A DNA stretch of 64,000 bases from Pseudomonadota bacterium. GTDB taxonomy: Bacteria; Myxococcota_A; Polyangia; Polyangiales; Polyangiaceae. The notes beneath the pieces were generated by a model. The model had not been told where the DNA came from and made no database searches. It saw only the letters and a program-made list of their open reading frames with translations. How positions within the stretch are numbered: position 1 is the stretch's first letter; each line of letters opens with the position of its first letter. Below, one piece after another: positions 1 to 8,400 of this stretch. The stretch spans positions 1-64,000 of the forward strand of contig JAEWRL010000242.1 in the NCBI GenBank assembly GCA_023398955.1, given 5' to 3'. Position numbers and translations under genes: made by a program.

Positions 1-104
1 CCTCCATCAGCCCCTCTGCGACTCGAGTCCTGTTCGCCTCCGACTGGGGCGGCGGCGCTACCGTCGATACCTACGTCGTCGAGCTCCCTAGCTACGCGCC
101 ATAA
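1..104 (+). CDS. 3' end of a beta-propeller lipoprotein paralogue (partial)
   Basis: The window opens inside a reading frame that ends at the TAA at 102-104. The last 33 residues contain the signature VLFASDWGGG followed by a TYVVEL strand. This matches the C-terminus of the two full-length paralogues in this window (27206-28657 and 32188-33585), which end in FASNWG plus a YVVDL or YLVEL strand. I therefore call it the third member of that family. Its 5' end lies outside the window. The parent fold is probably a WD40/TolB-like beta-propeller related to the oligogalacturonate-lyase type. Function is unknown; its location beside a polymerase gene suggests a role in the polysaccharide locus. Confidence 0.7.
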   Translation, partial: SISPSATRVLFASDWGGGATVDTYVVELPSYAP

Positions 105-285
105 CGGTCGGGCCGCCGCGTTCTCCCTCCGGTTGCAGGACCAACTCACCACCGCCACGTTGGCGCACGCCAAGCGACGCCGCCCGCACTGCGAAGCCGG
201 CGGTCGTCGCTTCCCGGGGTGACTGGCGCAGCCTCGCAGAGCAGCTACGCTCGGCAAGCGATCTGCAGCCGAGGACCGTCGCCCG

Positions 286-1752
286 ATGAATGATTCAGAG
301 CCCACGCTAGAGCGAGGCCAACTGTCGACCGACGTGCCCTGGGGGGGCGACCCACTGTGGTCCACCCTGAAGTTCCTGGCCATTCCCGGACTTCTTGCCG
401 TCGCGATCACCGCATTCGGAGTCCGTCTGCCAGGTATCGTCCTCTACGGCGTTGCCGGCGTCGTCGCCATCGCCCTGTTCTTGCACACAATCCGGGATCC
501 TGAGTGGCTCCTCGCGATCACCGCGATCTACCTACCGTTGAACAAGCTCTTCGTGGTGCCCATCGCGCCTGGCGTCAACGGCACCAACGGCGTGCTCGTC
601 CTCCTGATCTTCGCGTGGTTCCTCCATCGTCATCGCACTCCGGAACGAGAACAGGGCGCGAAGCTACGACCCCCAGCGGCAAAGCTGGTTCGCGCCTACG
701 CTTTCGTCACCGTCTTCTCGATAGTCACCGCCCTGTTCACCCTGGGCACCAGCACGGTATTCGGCGACATCTTCGCGATCAAGGCGTGGCTCGACCAGTT
801 CATCGTCTTCTTCACCTTCCTCGGTCTCGTGCGAGACGGCAACATGGCACGCCGTATCATGGTCTACATGATGCTCGGCTCCGCCGTCGTTCTCGCCTTG
901 GGCTTCCAGGAGTGGCTCGACAAGCGCTGGCTGAGCTCCATCGACAAGGCGCGCCTCCTGGGGCCCCACTTGCAGCCGAATGATTTCGGAGCCTTTCTCG
1001 CCTACAGCTCTGCGCCCTTCCTAGCATTGCTGATGAACAACATTCGGCGCGTTCGCATCTGGCTTCTCACGGTCCCCTACTTGCTTCCCTTGGCGAAGAT
1101 CCTCCTTGCCACCTTCTCCCGGGGCGCATACCTCGGGATGGCTTTCGCTGGCCTGATCGCTGGCTACGTGCGAGGCAAGCTCTTCCTGGCCGGCTCCGCG
1201 TTGCTTGGGCTGGCGCTCCTCGTCGCCATGCCTGAGCTGATCCCGGATTCCCTCATGGCCCGCATGTCCCAGACATCGAATGAGGAGGTCATGGGCGAGG
1301 AGCTCGACAAAAGCTCGCAGACGCGGCTCATCCTCTGGAATGCCGCGCTGGACATGACGGCCCAAAGCCCGGTCTTCGGCTGGGGCTTCCGCTCATTCCC
1401 CCGGTTGAAGAGCGAGTTCACGGAAGAGCCCGTGCACGAATCCGACAACCATAACATGTACCTCTACCTGAGCTCTCAGATGGGCGTCCCAGCGGTGGTG
1501 CTCTTCGGACTCATACTATGGCGCATGTATTCCCTTGGGGTACGAGTCTACCGTCAAAACCGCCAGCCCTTTGCTCGCGTCATCGGCATGAGCGCCTGTG
1601 CGTTGGTGGGGGCCACCGCTCTCATCAACATGTTCGGCTCCCGCATGGTCGACATTTGCGTCACTGTCTACTTCTGGATCACCTTGGCTCTCGTCGCCAG
1701 ACTGAGCATGGAAGTCGACAAGCAGAAGCTCAGCAGCGAGGGGAAATCATAG
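286..1752 (+). CDS. O-antigen ligase / Wzy-like polymerase, multi-pass membrane protein
   Basis: The 488-residue protein has a short charged N-terminus and about eleven hydrophobic segments. A large periplasmic-type loop lies around residues 330-400 and contains WNAALDM, then FGWGFRSFPRL and ESDNHNMYLYL. This layout (Wzy_C region with a conserved HN-x-YL motif) is typical of O-antigen ligases and Wzy polymerases, including the ligase found in exosortase-A exopolysaccharide loci. It would join or polymerise lipid-linked glycans on the periplasmic face. A GAGGA lies about 9 nt before the ATG. It is convergent with the CocE-type hydrolase gene. Whether it is a ligase or a polymerase cannot be decided from sequence alone. 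Confidence 0.85.
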   Translation: MNDSEPTLERGQLSTDVPWGGDPLWSTLKFLAIPGLLAVAITAFGVRLPGIVLYGVAGVVAIALFLHTIRDPEWLLAITAIYLPLNKLFVVPIAPGVNGTNGVLVLLIFAWFLHRHRTPEREQGAKLRPPAAKLVRAYAFVTVFSIVTALFTLGTSTVFGDIFAIKAWLDQFIVFFTFLGLVRDGNMARRIMVYMMLGSAVVLALGFQEWLDKRWLSSIDKARLLGPHLQPNDFGAFLAYSSAPFLALLMNNIRRVRIWLLTVPYLLPLAKILLATFSRGAYLGMAFAGLIAGYVRGKLFLAGSALLGLALLVAMPELIPDSLMARMSQTSNEEVMGEELDKSSQTRLILWNAALDMTAQSPVFGWGFRSFPRLKSEFTEEPVHESDNHNMYLYLSSQMGVPAVVLFGLILWRMYSLGVRVYRQNRQPFARVIGMSACALVGATALINMFGSRMVDICVTVYFWITLALVARLSMEVDKQKLSSEGKS

Positions 1753-1888
1753 TACTCATCGCTCCCCCCGTTCTTCACGCAAGCTCAAGCCCCTCCGCGC
1801 CCGCTCGGGTCGCAAAATGCTAGAATGCGCGGCTCAATCTCGCGGAAGCGCAGTGGTCCATGTCGACCCACGAGCATTTCGCCGACCG

Positions 1889-3739
1889 TCAGCGAGACGG
1901 CTCCTCTGGGATGACCGGTAGCAACAGGTATGATGGATAACGCGACGAGTGATGGACTCGATTGCGAGCGAGGACTCCCTCGCGCTCGTCATAGTTGTTA
2001 CCCCCGGTATTGAGGTTCCTCTCCCAACGCGGAAAGCTGCTGCTCGTCACCTCGAGACGGATGCGGTGCCCTGCTCTGAAGAAGTTGCTCGTCGCCTCCA
2101 AATCAACACCCAGCTCGTACACCTTGCCGGGCTCCATCCAGACCTCCTTCTCGAGGCCGTCCCGGTATCGCGCGCGGATCACGCCTTCCTGGATGTTGAA
2201 TGCTCGCCCATCGGGATACACGTCCACTAACTTGGCGACGAAATCCGTATCGGGAGCTGACGACGAAACATGGAGCACCACGCGAATCGGACCGGTCACG
2301 TCCACCCCTTCCCGCAGTGGAGGGGACGTGTAGACAAGGACATCTTCGCGCTGCTCGACCTCGGATTGGTCCTGGGCGCCGGGATAAACCGGGAGCTTGC
2401 CGACGCAGCACAAGGTTCCTCCTACCGTGGGGACTGGATTCTCCGGGTCGTAAACGAACTCGTCCTTGGCCTCCCTGGTCGGCGCTTCCAAACCAAGGCT
2501 CCCGTCGCCGTCAAGACTGTTGGCGTGACCACCGCTGTCCAGATAGTATCGCGTGAACCTCGTATTCGCGAGAGGCCACTGGGAGGCGGTCCGCCATTCG
2601 TTACGTCCCATCACGTAGAGGCGCAGGCGAGGCTCGGAGGTGACGCCGTTCTCGACGCCTTTCAGCCAGTGGTCGAACCAGCGGACGTAGAGCCCCCAAT
2701 AGTCGAAGCGCGGGTCTCCAATCCAGCGCCTGCCAAGCCGTGTCGGCCACCGCAGTGACTCGGATTCGCAGTGGCCGGCTGGCGACATCACCACGAACTG
2801 ATTGTTCCGCGCGCGCGCACTCTCGGAGTTCTCCCGCATGGCGTTGAAAAGGGCCAGCGTTGCGTTCGGTGTCGGGTCGTACCAGGAGTTGACGTGCAGC
2901 GCAGGCACGTCGAAGCGATCCTCTTCGGTCACGTCCCCCAGGTAGTCCCAGTACGGATCCGACGCTGGCCGCGAGGCGATATCGCGATAGTCGCTCGGTG
3001 GACCGCCATGCTTCTGCATGAGATCTGCGACGGGCAGGTCATCGAGGGCAGCCGCCACATCGACCTCTGGCACCGGCGGAACCGGGTAAACCTTGCTCCC
3101 GTTGGTACGAAACCACCCGAATGCACCGGCGAGCTCCAGGACTCCGTACCGCCGAAACCCAAATGCCGAGACACCGCTGCCACCCCACGCGCAGCCTGCC
3201 AACGGAATAGCGGCAGCGTGGTTGGGGTGACGAAGAGCCGCAAGAATGTATTGCACCTCGCCGAGGTAGGAGCACCCGAACGTACCGACGCGACCATTGC
3301 TCCAGTCCTGCTCCGCCAGCCAGCTCACCGTGTCGTAGCCGTCCAACCCTTCCTGAGCGCTGCTGATACGAAACAGTCCACCAGAGGCAAACCGCCCGCG
3401 CACGTCCTGAACGGCAACGACGTAGCCCTGCCCAGCAAAGATGTGGGGGGGATTCGCGGGGCCCCGTTGCCGGGACTTGTCATAGGGCGTACGCATCAGC
3501 ACCACTGGCAGCCGCCCCGCAGCGCCGACGGGAAAGTAGAGATCCGTGGCGAGCTTCACTCCGTCCCTCATGGTCACCAAGACGTCCCTCTCGAGCCTCA
3601 CCCGATGATGAGCGGCGGGAGGCGGAACTGGACGGAATACGTTCGTGTGGCGGTAGACAAGGAAGCCCGCACCCGCACCTCCGACGGCTAGCGCCAGTCC
3701 CAGGAGCGCCAGAGCTTTGATTCGTCGTGTAATCTTCAT
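1889..3739 (-). CDS. CocE/NonD-family alpha/beta hydrolase, membrane-anchored
   Basis: The chosen start (MKITRR) has GGAGGT about 9 nt upstream and gives 616 aa. An in-frame ATG 30 nt further upstream has no such site. The N-terminus is a signal anchor (basic residues, then ALALLGLALAV). The S15/CocE hydrolase core follows, with the nucleophile elbow GCSYLG at about residues 155-160, an Asp in the SWYDPTPN segment, and a His in AGHCES. A C-terminal jelly-roll domain (from about residue 440) is typical of the family. Family members cleave esters, amides or acyl-proline bonds. It is the last gene of the minus-strand run containing the NRPS/PKS, 69 nt after hydrolase 1, so it may trim or release that product outside the cytoplasm (inference). 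Confidence 0.85.
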   Translation of the reverse strand: MKITRRIKALALLGLALAVGGAGAGFLVYRHTNVFRPVPPPAAHHRVRLERDVLVTMRDGVKLATDLYFPVGAAGRLPVVLMRTPYDKSRQRGPANPPHIFAGQGYVVAVQDVRGRFASGGLFRISSAQEGLDGYDTVSWLAEQDWSNGRVGTFGCSYLGEVQYILAALRHPNHAAAIPLAGCAWGGSGVSAFGFRRYGVLELAGAFGWFRTNGSKVYPVPPVPEVDVAAALDDLPVADLMQKHGGPPSDYRDIASRPASDPYWDYLGDVTEEDRFDVPALHVNSWYDPTPNATLALFNAMRENSESARARNNQFVVMSPAGHCESESLRWPTRLGRRWIGDPRFDYWGLYVRWFDHWLKGVENGVTSEPRLRLYVMGRNEWRTASQWPLANTRFTRYYLDSGGHANSLDGDGSLGLEAPTREAKDEFVYDPENPVPTVGGTLCCVGKLPVYPGAQDQSEVEQREDVLVYTSPPLREGVDVTGPIRVVLHVSSSAPDTDFVAKLVDVYPDGRAFNIQEGVIRARYRDGLEKEVWMEPGKVYELGVDLEATSNFFRAGHRIRLEVTSSSFPRWERNLNTGGNNYDEREGVLARNRVHHSSRYPSYLLLPVIPEEPSR

Positions 3740-3808
3740 GCGGGAGACCTCCCACGCGACCGTGGCCACGCGATCGATATCAGCACCTGAAGCTCCTCTC
3801 GCCAGCGC

Positions 3809-4672
3809 TCAAGACCCGCAGCGGGCTTCCACGCGCTGGGCCCAGTCGACGACGGCTTTGACGATCCGCTCTTGATGGTGGAGCGGCGAAAAGGTGTGGT
3901 CCGTGTGCTTGAGAACCATCACCTCAATCGGTGCCCCCTCACCGAGAGCACGCTGCTCGGGCCTGAGAATGGTCCGGTAGTTGTACTCCCCCGGGCTACC
4001 GTGGGAGTAGATGAGGAAGATCTGCATCTGCCGGGAAACCAGGGACCGAAGCTCCGATTTTACCTTTGCCTTCGGCGGCATCTTCCAGAACTGCGATTCG
4101 TCGCCAGGCTCTGGCGCAGCTGGCGAGGGGGAGGACCGCAGCTTCTTCAGCGCGTTCCTGACGGTGCTGGGCACGTCGACTCCTCCCTTGAGGGCACGCG
4201 CCCAGAAGTCCTTCGTCAGCACCTGCCCAAGGTAGCGCTCCAGCATGTACCCGCGGCTTCCGAAGGTGAGAAAGGCCGGCAACACGGCTCCGACGACCCG
4301 CTCATCCCCCAGGGCAATGCGAAAGCCGTTGTCCGCTCCAGAGCAGATCCCAAAGACGACGAAGCGCGTCGCGCCGCTCTGCCCGAGAACTTCCATGCCA
4401 GCCTGAGCCTCCAAGAGGGTCCTTTGCTCGTAGGGCAGCGCGTCGGCACGGGCCTCGCTCTCCCCAATCCCGGAAAAGTCGAAGCGAAGCACCGGAAATC
4501 CATGAGCCGCGAGGGCTCGCGCCAGCCGCACGTGGAGCAGAGCGGGACCGATGCGATGGAGGATTCCAGCGTTCAGCAGGAGAACCCCCGTTCGGCGGGC
4601 CTCGCCCGGCGGCTCCGTCACGACACCCGACAGAGAGCGATTCTCCCCAAAAGCAATAGCGCGCTCTTTCAT
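3809..4672 (-). CDS. alpha/beta hydrolase, exosortase-A-system-associated hydrolase 1 type
   Basis: The start MKERAIAF overlaps the TGA of the upstream hydrolase gene (ATGA), implying translational coupling, and gives 287 aa. The sequence has the features of the exosortase-A-associated hydrolase 1 family (TIGR03100-like): a GVVTEPP start, the LLNAGILHRIGP strand-loop, FDFSGIGES, and a nucleophile elbow reading GICSGA. There cysteine sits where serine is expected in GxSxG. A C-terminal HTDHTF supplies the histidine. In other bacteria such paired hydrolases sit in exopolysaccharide loci and their substrate is unknown. Here the pair directly follows an NRPS lacking a thioesterase domain, so chain release or editing is a reasonable inference. 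Confidence 0.8.
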   Translation of the reverse strand: MKERAIAFGENRSLSGVVTEPPGEARRTGVLLLNAGILHRIGPALLHVRLARALAAHGFPVLRFDFSGIGESEARADALPYEQRTLLEAQAGMEVLGQSGATRFVVFGICSGADNGFRIALGDERVVGAVLPAFLTFGSRGYMLERYLGQVLTKDFWARALKGGVDVPSTVRNALKKLRSSPSPAAPEPGDESQFWKMPPKAKVKSELRSLVSRQMQIFLIYSHGSPGEYNYRTILRPEQRALGEGAPIEVMVLKHTDHTFSPLHHQERIVKAVVDWAQRVEARCGS

Positions 4673-5472
4673 GCGACCTCGCTCGCCACCCAGTCGACGA
4701 TATTGCCCAAGATGGCTTGCGGGATGAGCGCCCGCGCCACCCCGTCTTCCGAATCCGACCAAACCTTCGCCTCGGGCGCTCGCTGATCGGAGGTGCTTGC
4801 GCCAAGCTCCCTGAGGTTGCCGAGAAGCCGCTCGGCATCCCCCGTGGGGGGCTCCTCCGAGAGCAGCAGAACCTTTCCCGCGGGACGACGAGCGAACTCG
4901 AGGGAGAGCGACTCGAGGCTCTGCGCGAGACGCTCGCCCAACGCAAAGCCCATCACGTCCGAGCGGATGCCGACCGGGAGCGGCGCGGGCTCGATGCGAA
5001 GCCCCTTACTCCAACTCCGCGCCAGGCTGGCGAGTTCGATGACGTAGTCCGTGCCGCTGAGGACCGGCTCCCAAAGAGCCAGGGCTGCCACGTCGCGCCG
5101 CTTACCTGCGGCCAGCAGCGCGACGGTCGCCCCAAGCCGTAAGCCGACGATCGCGACACGGCTGACACCAGAGCGATCCCGCAGCTCCTCAATGGCCGCC
5201 CCGACATCCCGCTTCCACGACTCCAGGTCGACGGCGACGGCATCTCCCGCTGAGTCACCGCAACCGCGGAAGTCGAAGCGCAGCACGTGAAAGCCCGAAC
5301 GAGAGAAGCGCACAGCGAGCTGCCGCAATGCGCGGTGTGCCTTGAGGTATTCTCGTCCCCAAGGCGGGGCGATCACCACGCCAACATCGCGGTCCGCGAG
5401 CGTCTCGGGGGCGTGGTACACTCCGAAGACGCTCTCTGTCTCGGATTCGAAGAAGAAGGGCTCTTGCGACAT
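4669..5472 (-). CDS. alpha/beta hydrolase, exosortase-A-system-associated hydrolase 2 type
   Basis: This 267-aa hydrolase begins MSQEPFFFES, 11 nt after the NRPS stop codon, and its own stop overlaps the start of hydrolase 1. Length and motifs fit the exosortase-A-associated hydrolase 2 family (TIGR03101-like): IAPPWGREYLKAHRA near residue 35-50, then LRFDFRGCGDSAGD. At the nucleophile position the elbow reads GLRLGA, so the usual serine is an arginine. As I recall, this GLRLG signature is normal in that family and suggests a non-hydrolytic or unusual activity. It is strictly paired with hydrolase 1. The 3' position relative to the NRPS makes it a candidate partner of the assembly line. Confidence 0.8.
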   Translation of the reverse strand: MSQEPFFFESETESVFGVYHAPETLADRDVGVVIAPPWGREYLKAHRALRQLAVRFSRSGFHVLRFDFRGCGDSAGDAVAVDLESWKRDVGAAIEELRDRSGVSRVAIVGLRLGATVALLAAGKRRDVAALALWEPVLSGTDYVIELASLARSWSKGLRIEPAPLPVGIRSDVMGFALGERLAQSLESLSLEFARRPAGKVLLLSEEPPTGDAERLLGNLRELGASTSDQRAPEAKVWSDSEDGVARALIPQAILGNIVDWVASEVA

Positions 5473-5483
5473 GGGTTTCCGTG

Positions 5484-8400
5484 CTACGTCGCCTCTCCGG
5501 CGGTCCTCGCCGCACCATCGATGGTCCTGGCGATTTGCTCGAGGGTCTGGAACATGAGCTCGCGCAGACCAATACGCCGCCCGAGCGTCTGCTCCAGCCG
5601 ATGCACCAACACCGTAGCCAGCAGCGAGTGACCGCCGAGGTCGAAGAAGTTGTCATGCAGCTGCGGCTCCACGCGAAGCAGTTCCCGCCAAGTCTCGACC
5701 AACACCTGCTCGGTAGCGGTGCGGGCTCGTGACTGTCCGCGGGTCGCCGAGTGGAGCTGGGCCAGGGAGGGCAGCGATGCCTTGACCAGCATTCCGTCCG
5801 GGGAACGAGCCAGTTCGGGCAGCACGACGAAGGCGGTTGGCATGGCGGCTTCGCGCACCCGGCCTCGGAGGAGCCGGCGAAGCTCGGCAGGCGTGGGTTC
5901 TGTACCCTGCTTTCCGACGACATATGCAACCAGACGGCACTGCCCCCGATCATCATGGGCCACCACCGCGGCGTCGGCCAAGGCGCGGTGTTCGGTCAGC
6001 ACAGCCAACGGCTCAGCGGGGTCGACGAGCCGATCACCGACAAGGACGCGGTCGTCGCCGCGTCCGTGCCACTCCAAGGCACCATTGCCGCGCCACCTGA
6101 CTCGCGCGCCGCTACGATGCGCCACCTGCTCGCCTGGCCCCGCCTCCCGATGGAGCACGAGCTCACCGGGCACGTCCAACGCGCACGGCTGGCCTCGAGG
6201 ATCCAGTACCTCGACATGAGCGCCCGGGAGCACCTGCGCGAAGGGCGCCTGCATAGGTGCCTCGACGCGGCCCAATGCAGCCCAGACGCCGTCTGCCGTA
6301 GGACCCCAGGCTGTCCACAACTCCTTGACCTTCGGGAGGAGCGCTGCGGCATCAGCATAGGACAAGGGTGCAGGGCTGCAGACGCAGCGAACTGGCATCC
6401 CCTGGGGGAGTTCCTCGGCTCCAATTGCAGCCAACACCGACTGCGGCGCGATGAGGACGGTGGCGCCCGCCTTGGCGACTGCCTGCGGGATCCGGTCTGG
6501 CTCCGTAGCAAGCCCCTCGTCACCGAACGCCCAGCAAGCCCCGCTGCCCAGGGAGAGCACGAGCTCGGCAATGGTGTTGCCGCTTCCCGGCGATGCAATG
6601 CTCAGCAGGACGTCGGAGGTGCCGAGCTTCAGCTCCTTCGCAGCCATCATGAATGAAGTCATCGCGTTCATCGAGACGGACACGCTCCCCTTGCCGCTCC
6701 CGTCGAAGGCTGGGAGGACGAGAGAGGCTGTGCTCCCCTGGCCCACGAGGGCTCGTTCATCGCCTTCCAAGCGCTCCGAAACCTCGATGATGGGGCCCTG
6801 GAACGAGGGGAGCTCGTCCCGTACCCCAGCCTCGGTCACCACGGCGGACACCGCCAAGCCTTCGAGGACCGTCGACGTGAGCTTGGCATTCTCTGCCAAG
6901 TCGATAGGGACGCAAGCCATTCCCGCTGCGAACACGCCGAGGTATGCCGCCGGCATGTTCACAGAGCGGTCGACCACGACGGCCACCCGTGCCGTCGCGG
7001 GGAGCCCCAGCCCTCGTACTGCTACGGCCACGCCGCTAGCGCGCTCTGCCATCTGCCGGTAGGTGAGGCTAGCCCCCCGACCGTGCGCGGCTAGCGCCTC
7101 TGGCGCGCGGGACGCTTTGGCAGCGAAAGCATCCAGCCAGGAGCGTTCGGCGCGCGCACCAGGCTTCGACCCCATGGCGCCGACCTGCCGCGCCTCCGCC
7201 GCGGTCATGATGGGCAGCTCGGCCACGTGCTGGCTGGGCCCTTGTAATGCCCCGAGGATCAGCTCGCGGTAGTGCTCCAGGAACCGTCCCATCGTCTGTG
7301 CCTCGAACAGGTCAGTCCGGTAATTCAGAGCCGCGATGAGGTCGTCCTTCTGCTCCATGAACCAAAGGATGATATCCGCCGCGCCGCCGGGAGACACAGC
7401 CTGAATCTGCTCCAAGTCGAGGTCACCGATCTGGCGTACGCGCTCCCTGGCATCCTGCAGCGAGAAGAAAGCACGCAGCACGGGTGCGTGACGACCGAGG
7501 AGCTCGAAGGGCATTTCCTGATGACTGATGGCATCTAGGGTCAAGTCGCGCGTGCGCGCCAAGAGCCGCTCGAAGGCTTCTTGGGGGTCCACCGTCGCAC
7601 GCAGCGCGACGTGGTTGACGAAGAGCCCAATCAGGTTCTCGAGCTCCGTCCGCCCCCGCCCCTGGATGGGCGTACCAATGAGGAGCTCGCGCTGACCGGT
7701 GTAGCGGTGCAGGAGAGCCTCGAAGCCGGCCAGAAGCACCATGAATAGCGTGGCGTCGTGCCGACGGCCCAGCGCCGTGAGTTTGTCCGTCTCCTCCCTG
7801 CTGAAGCGAATGTGGATGGTCGTCCCCGTGAAGGTCTGGTTTTCGCCTCTGGGAAAGTCGGTCGCAAGCTCGAGCGCCGGGGGTGCCCCTGCCAGCAGCT
7901 GCTTCCAGAACTCCGTTTGACGCTCGACCTCGGGACTCCGCAGCCATTCACGATGCCATGCCGCGAAATCGGAATACGAGATCGGTAGCTCCGGCAGAGA
8001 GGCGGGTTTCCCCATCGTGTGTTCCGCGTAGAGCGCGTTGAGCTCACGGCGAAAGACGTCGAAGGACCAGCCATCCCACACGGCATTATGGGTGCGAAAG
8101 TAGAGAACGTGTTCCTTCTCACCAAGGCGGATGATGCGGGCGTCGAATGCCGGGTTCTTACTCAAATCGTGCGGCTCGCGGGCGCCTGCGCGCAAGTACG
8201 GGACCAGGGCCGCCTCCCTTTCCTCGGCAGGACGGCTCGACCAGTCCTCGACCGGCAGCTCGAGCCTGCTGGGCGGCAATACGCGCTGGGACGGCACGCC
8301 GTCCTCCCATTCGATGACCGTGCGCAGCGTGTCGTGGCGTTCGAGGATGCGTTCGATGCTTCGCCGCATGGCCTCGTGGTCCAGGCTGCCCCGCAGACGG

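Noticed and set aside
504..983. Open frame of 159 codons on the plus strand inside the polymerase gene
   Set aside because: It lies inside a clear membrane-protein frame, is Arg/His/Pro-rich, and is a high-GC shadow.
2771..3691. Long plus-strand frame (306 codons) antisense to the CocE-type hydrolase
   Set aside because: No domain or ribosome site; composition is typical of antisense shadows in GC-rich DNA.
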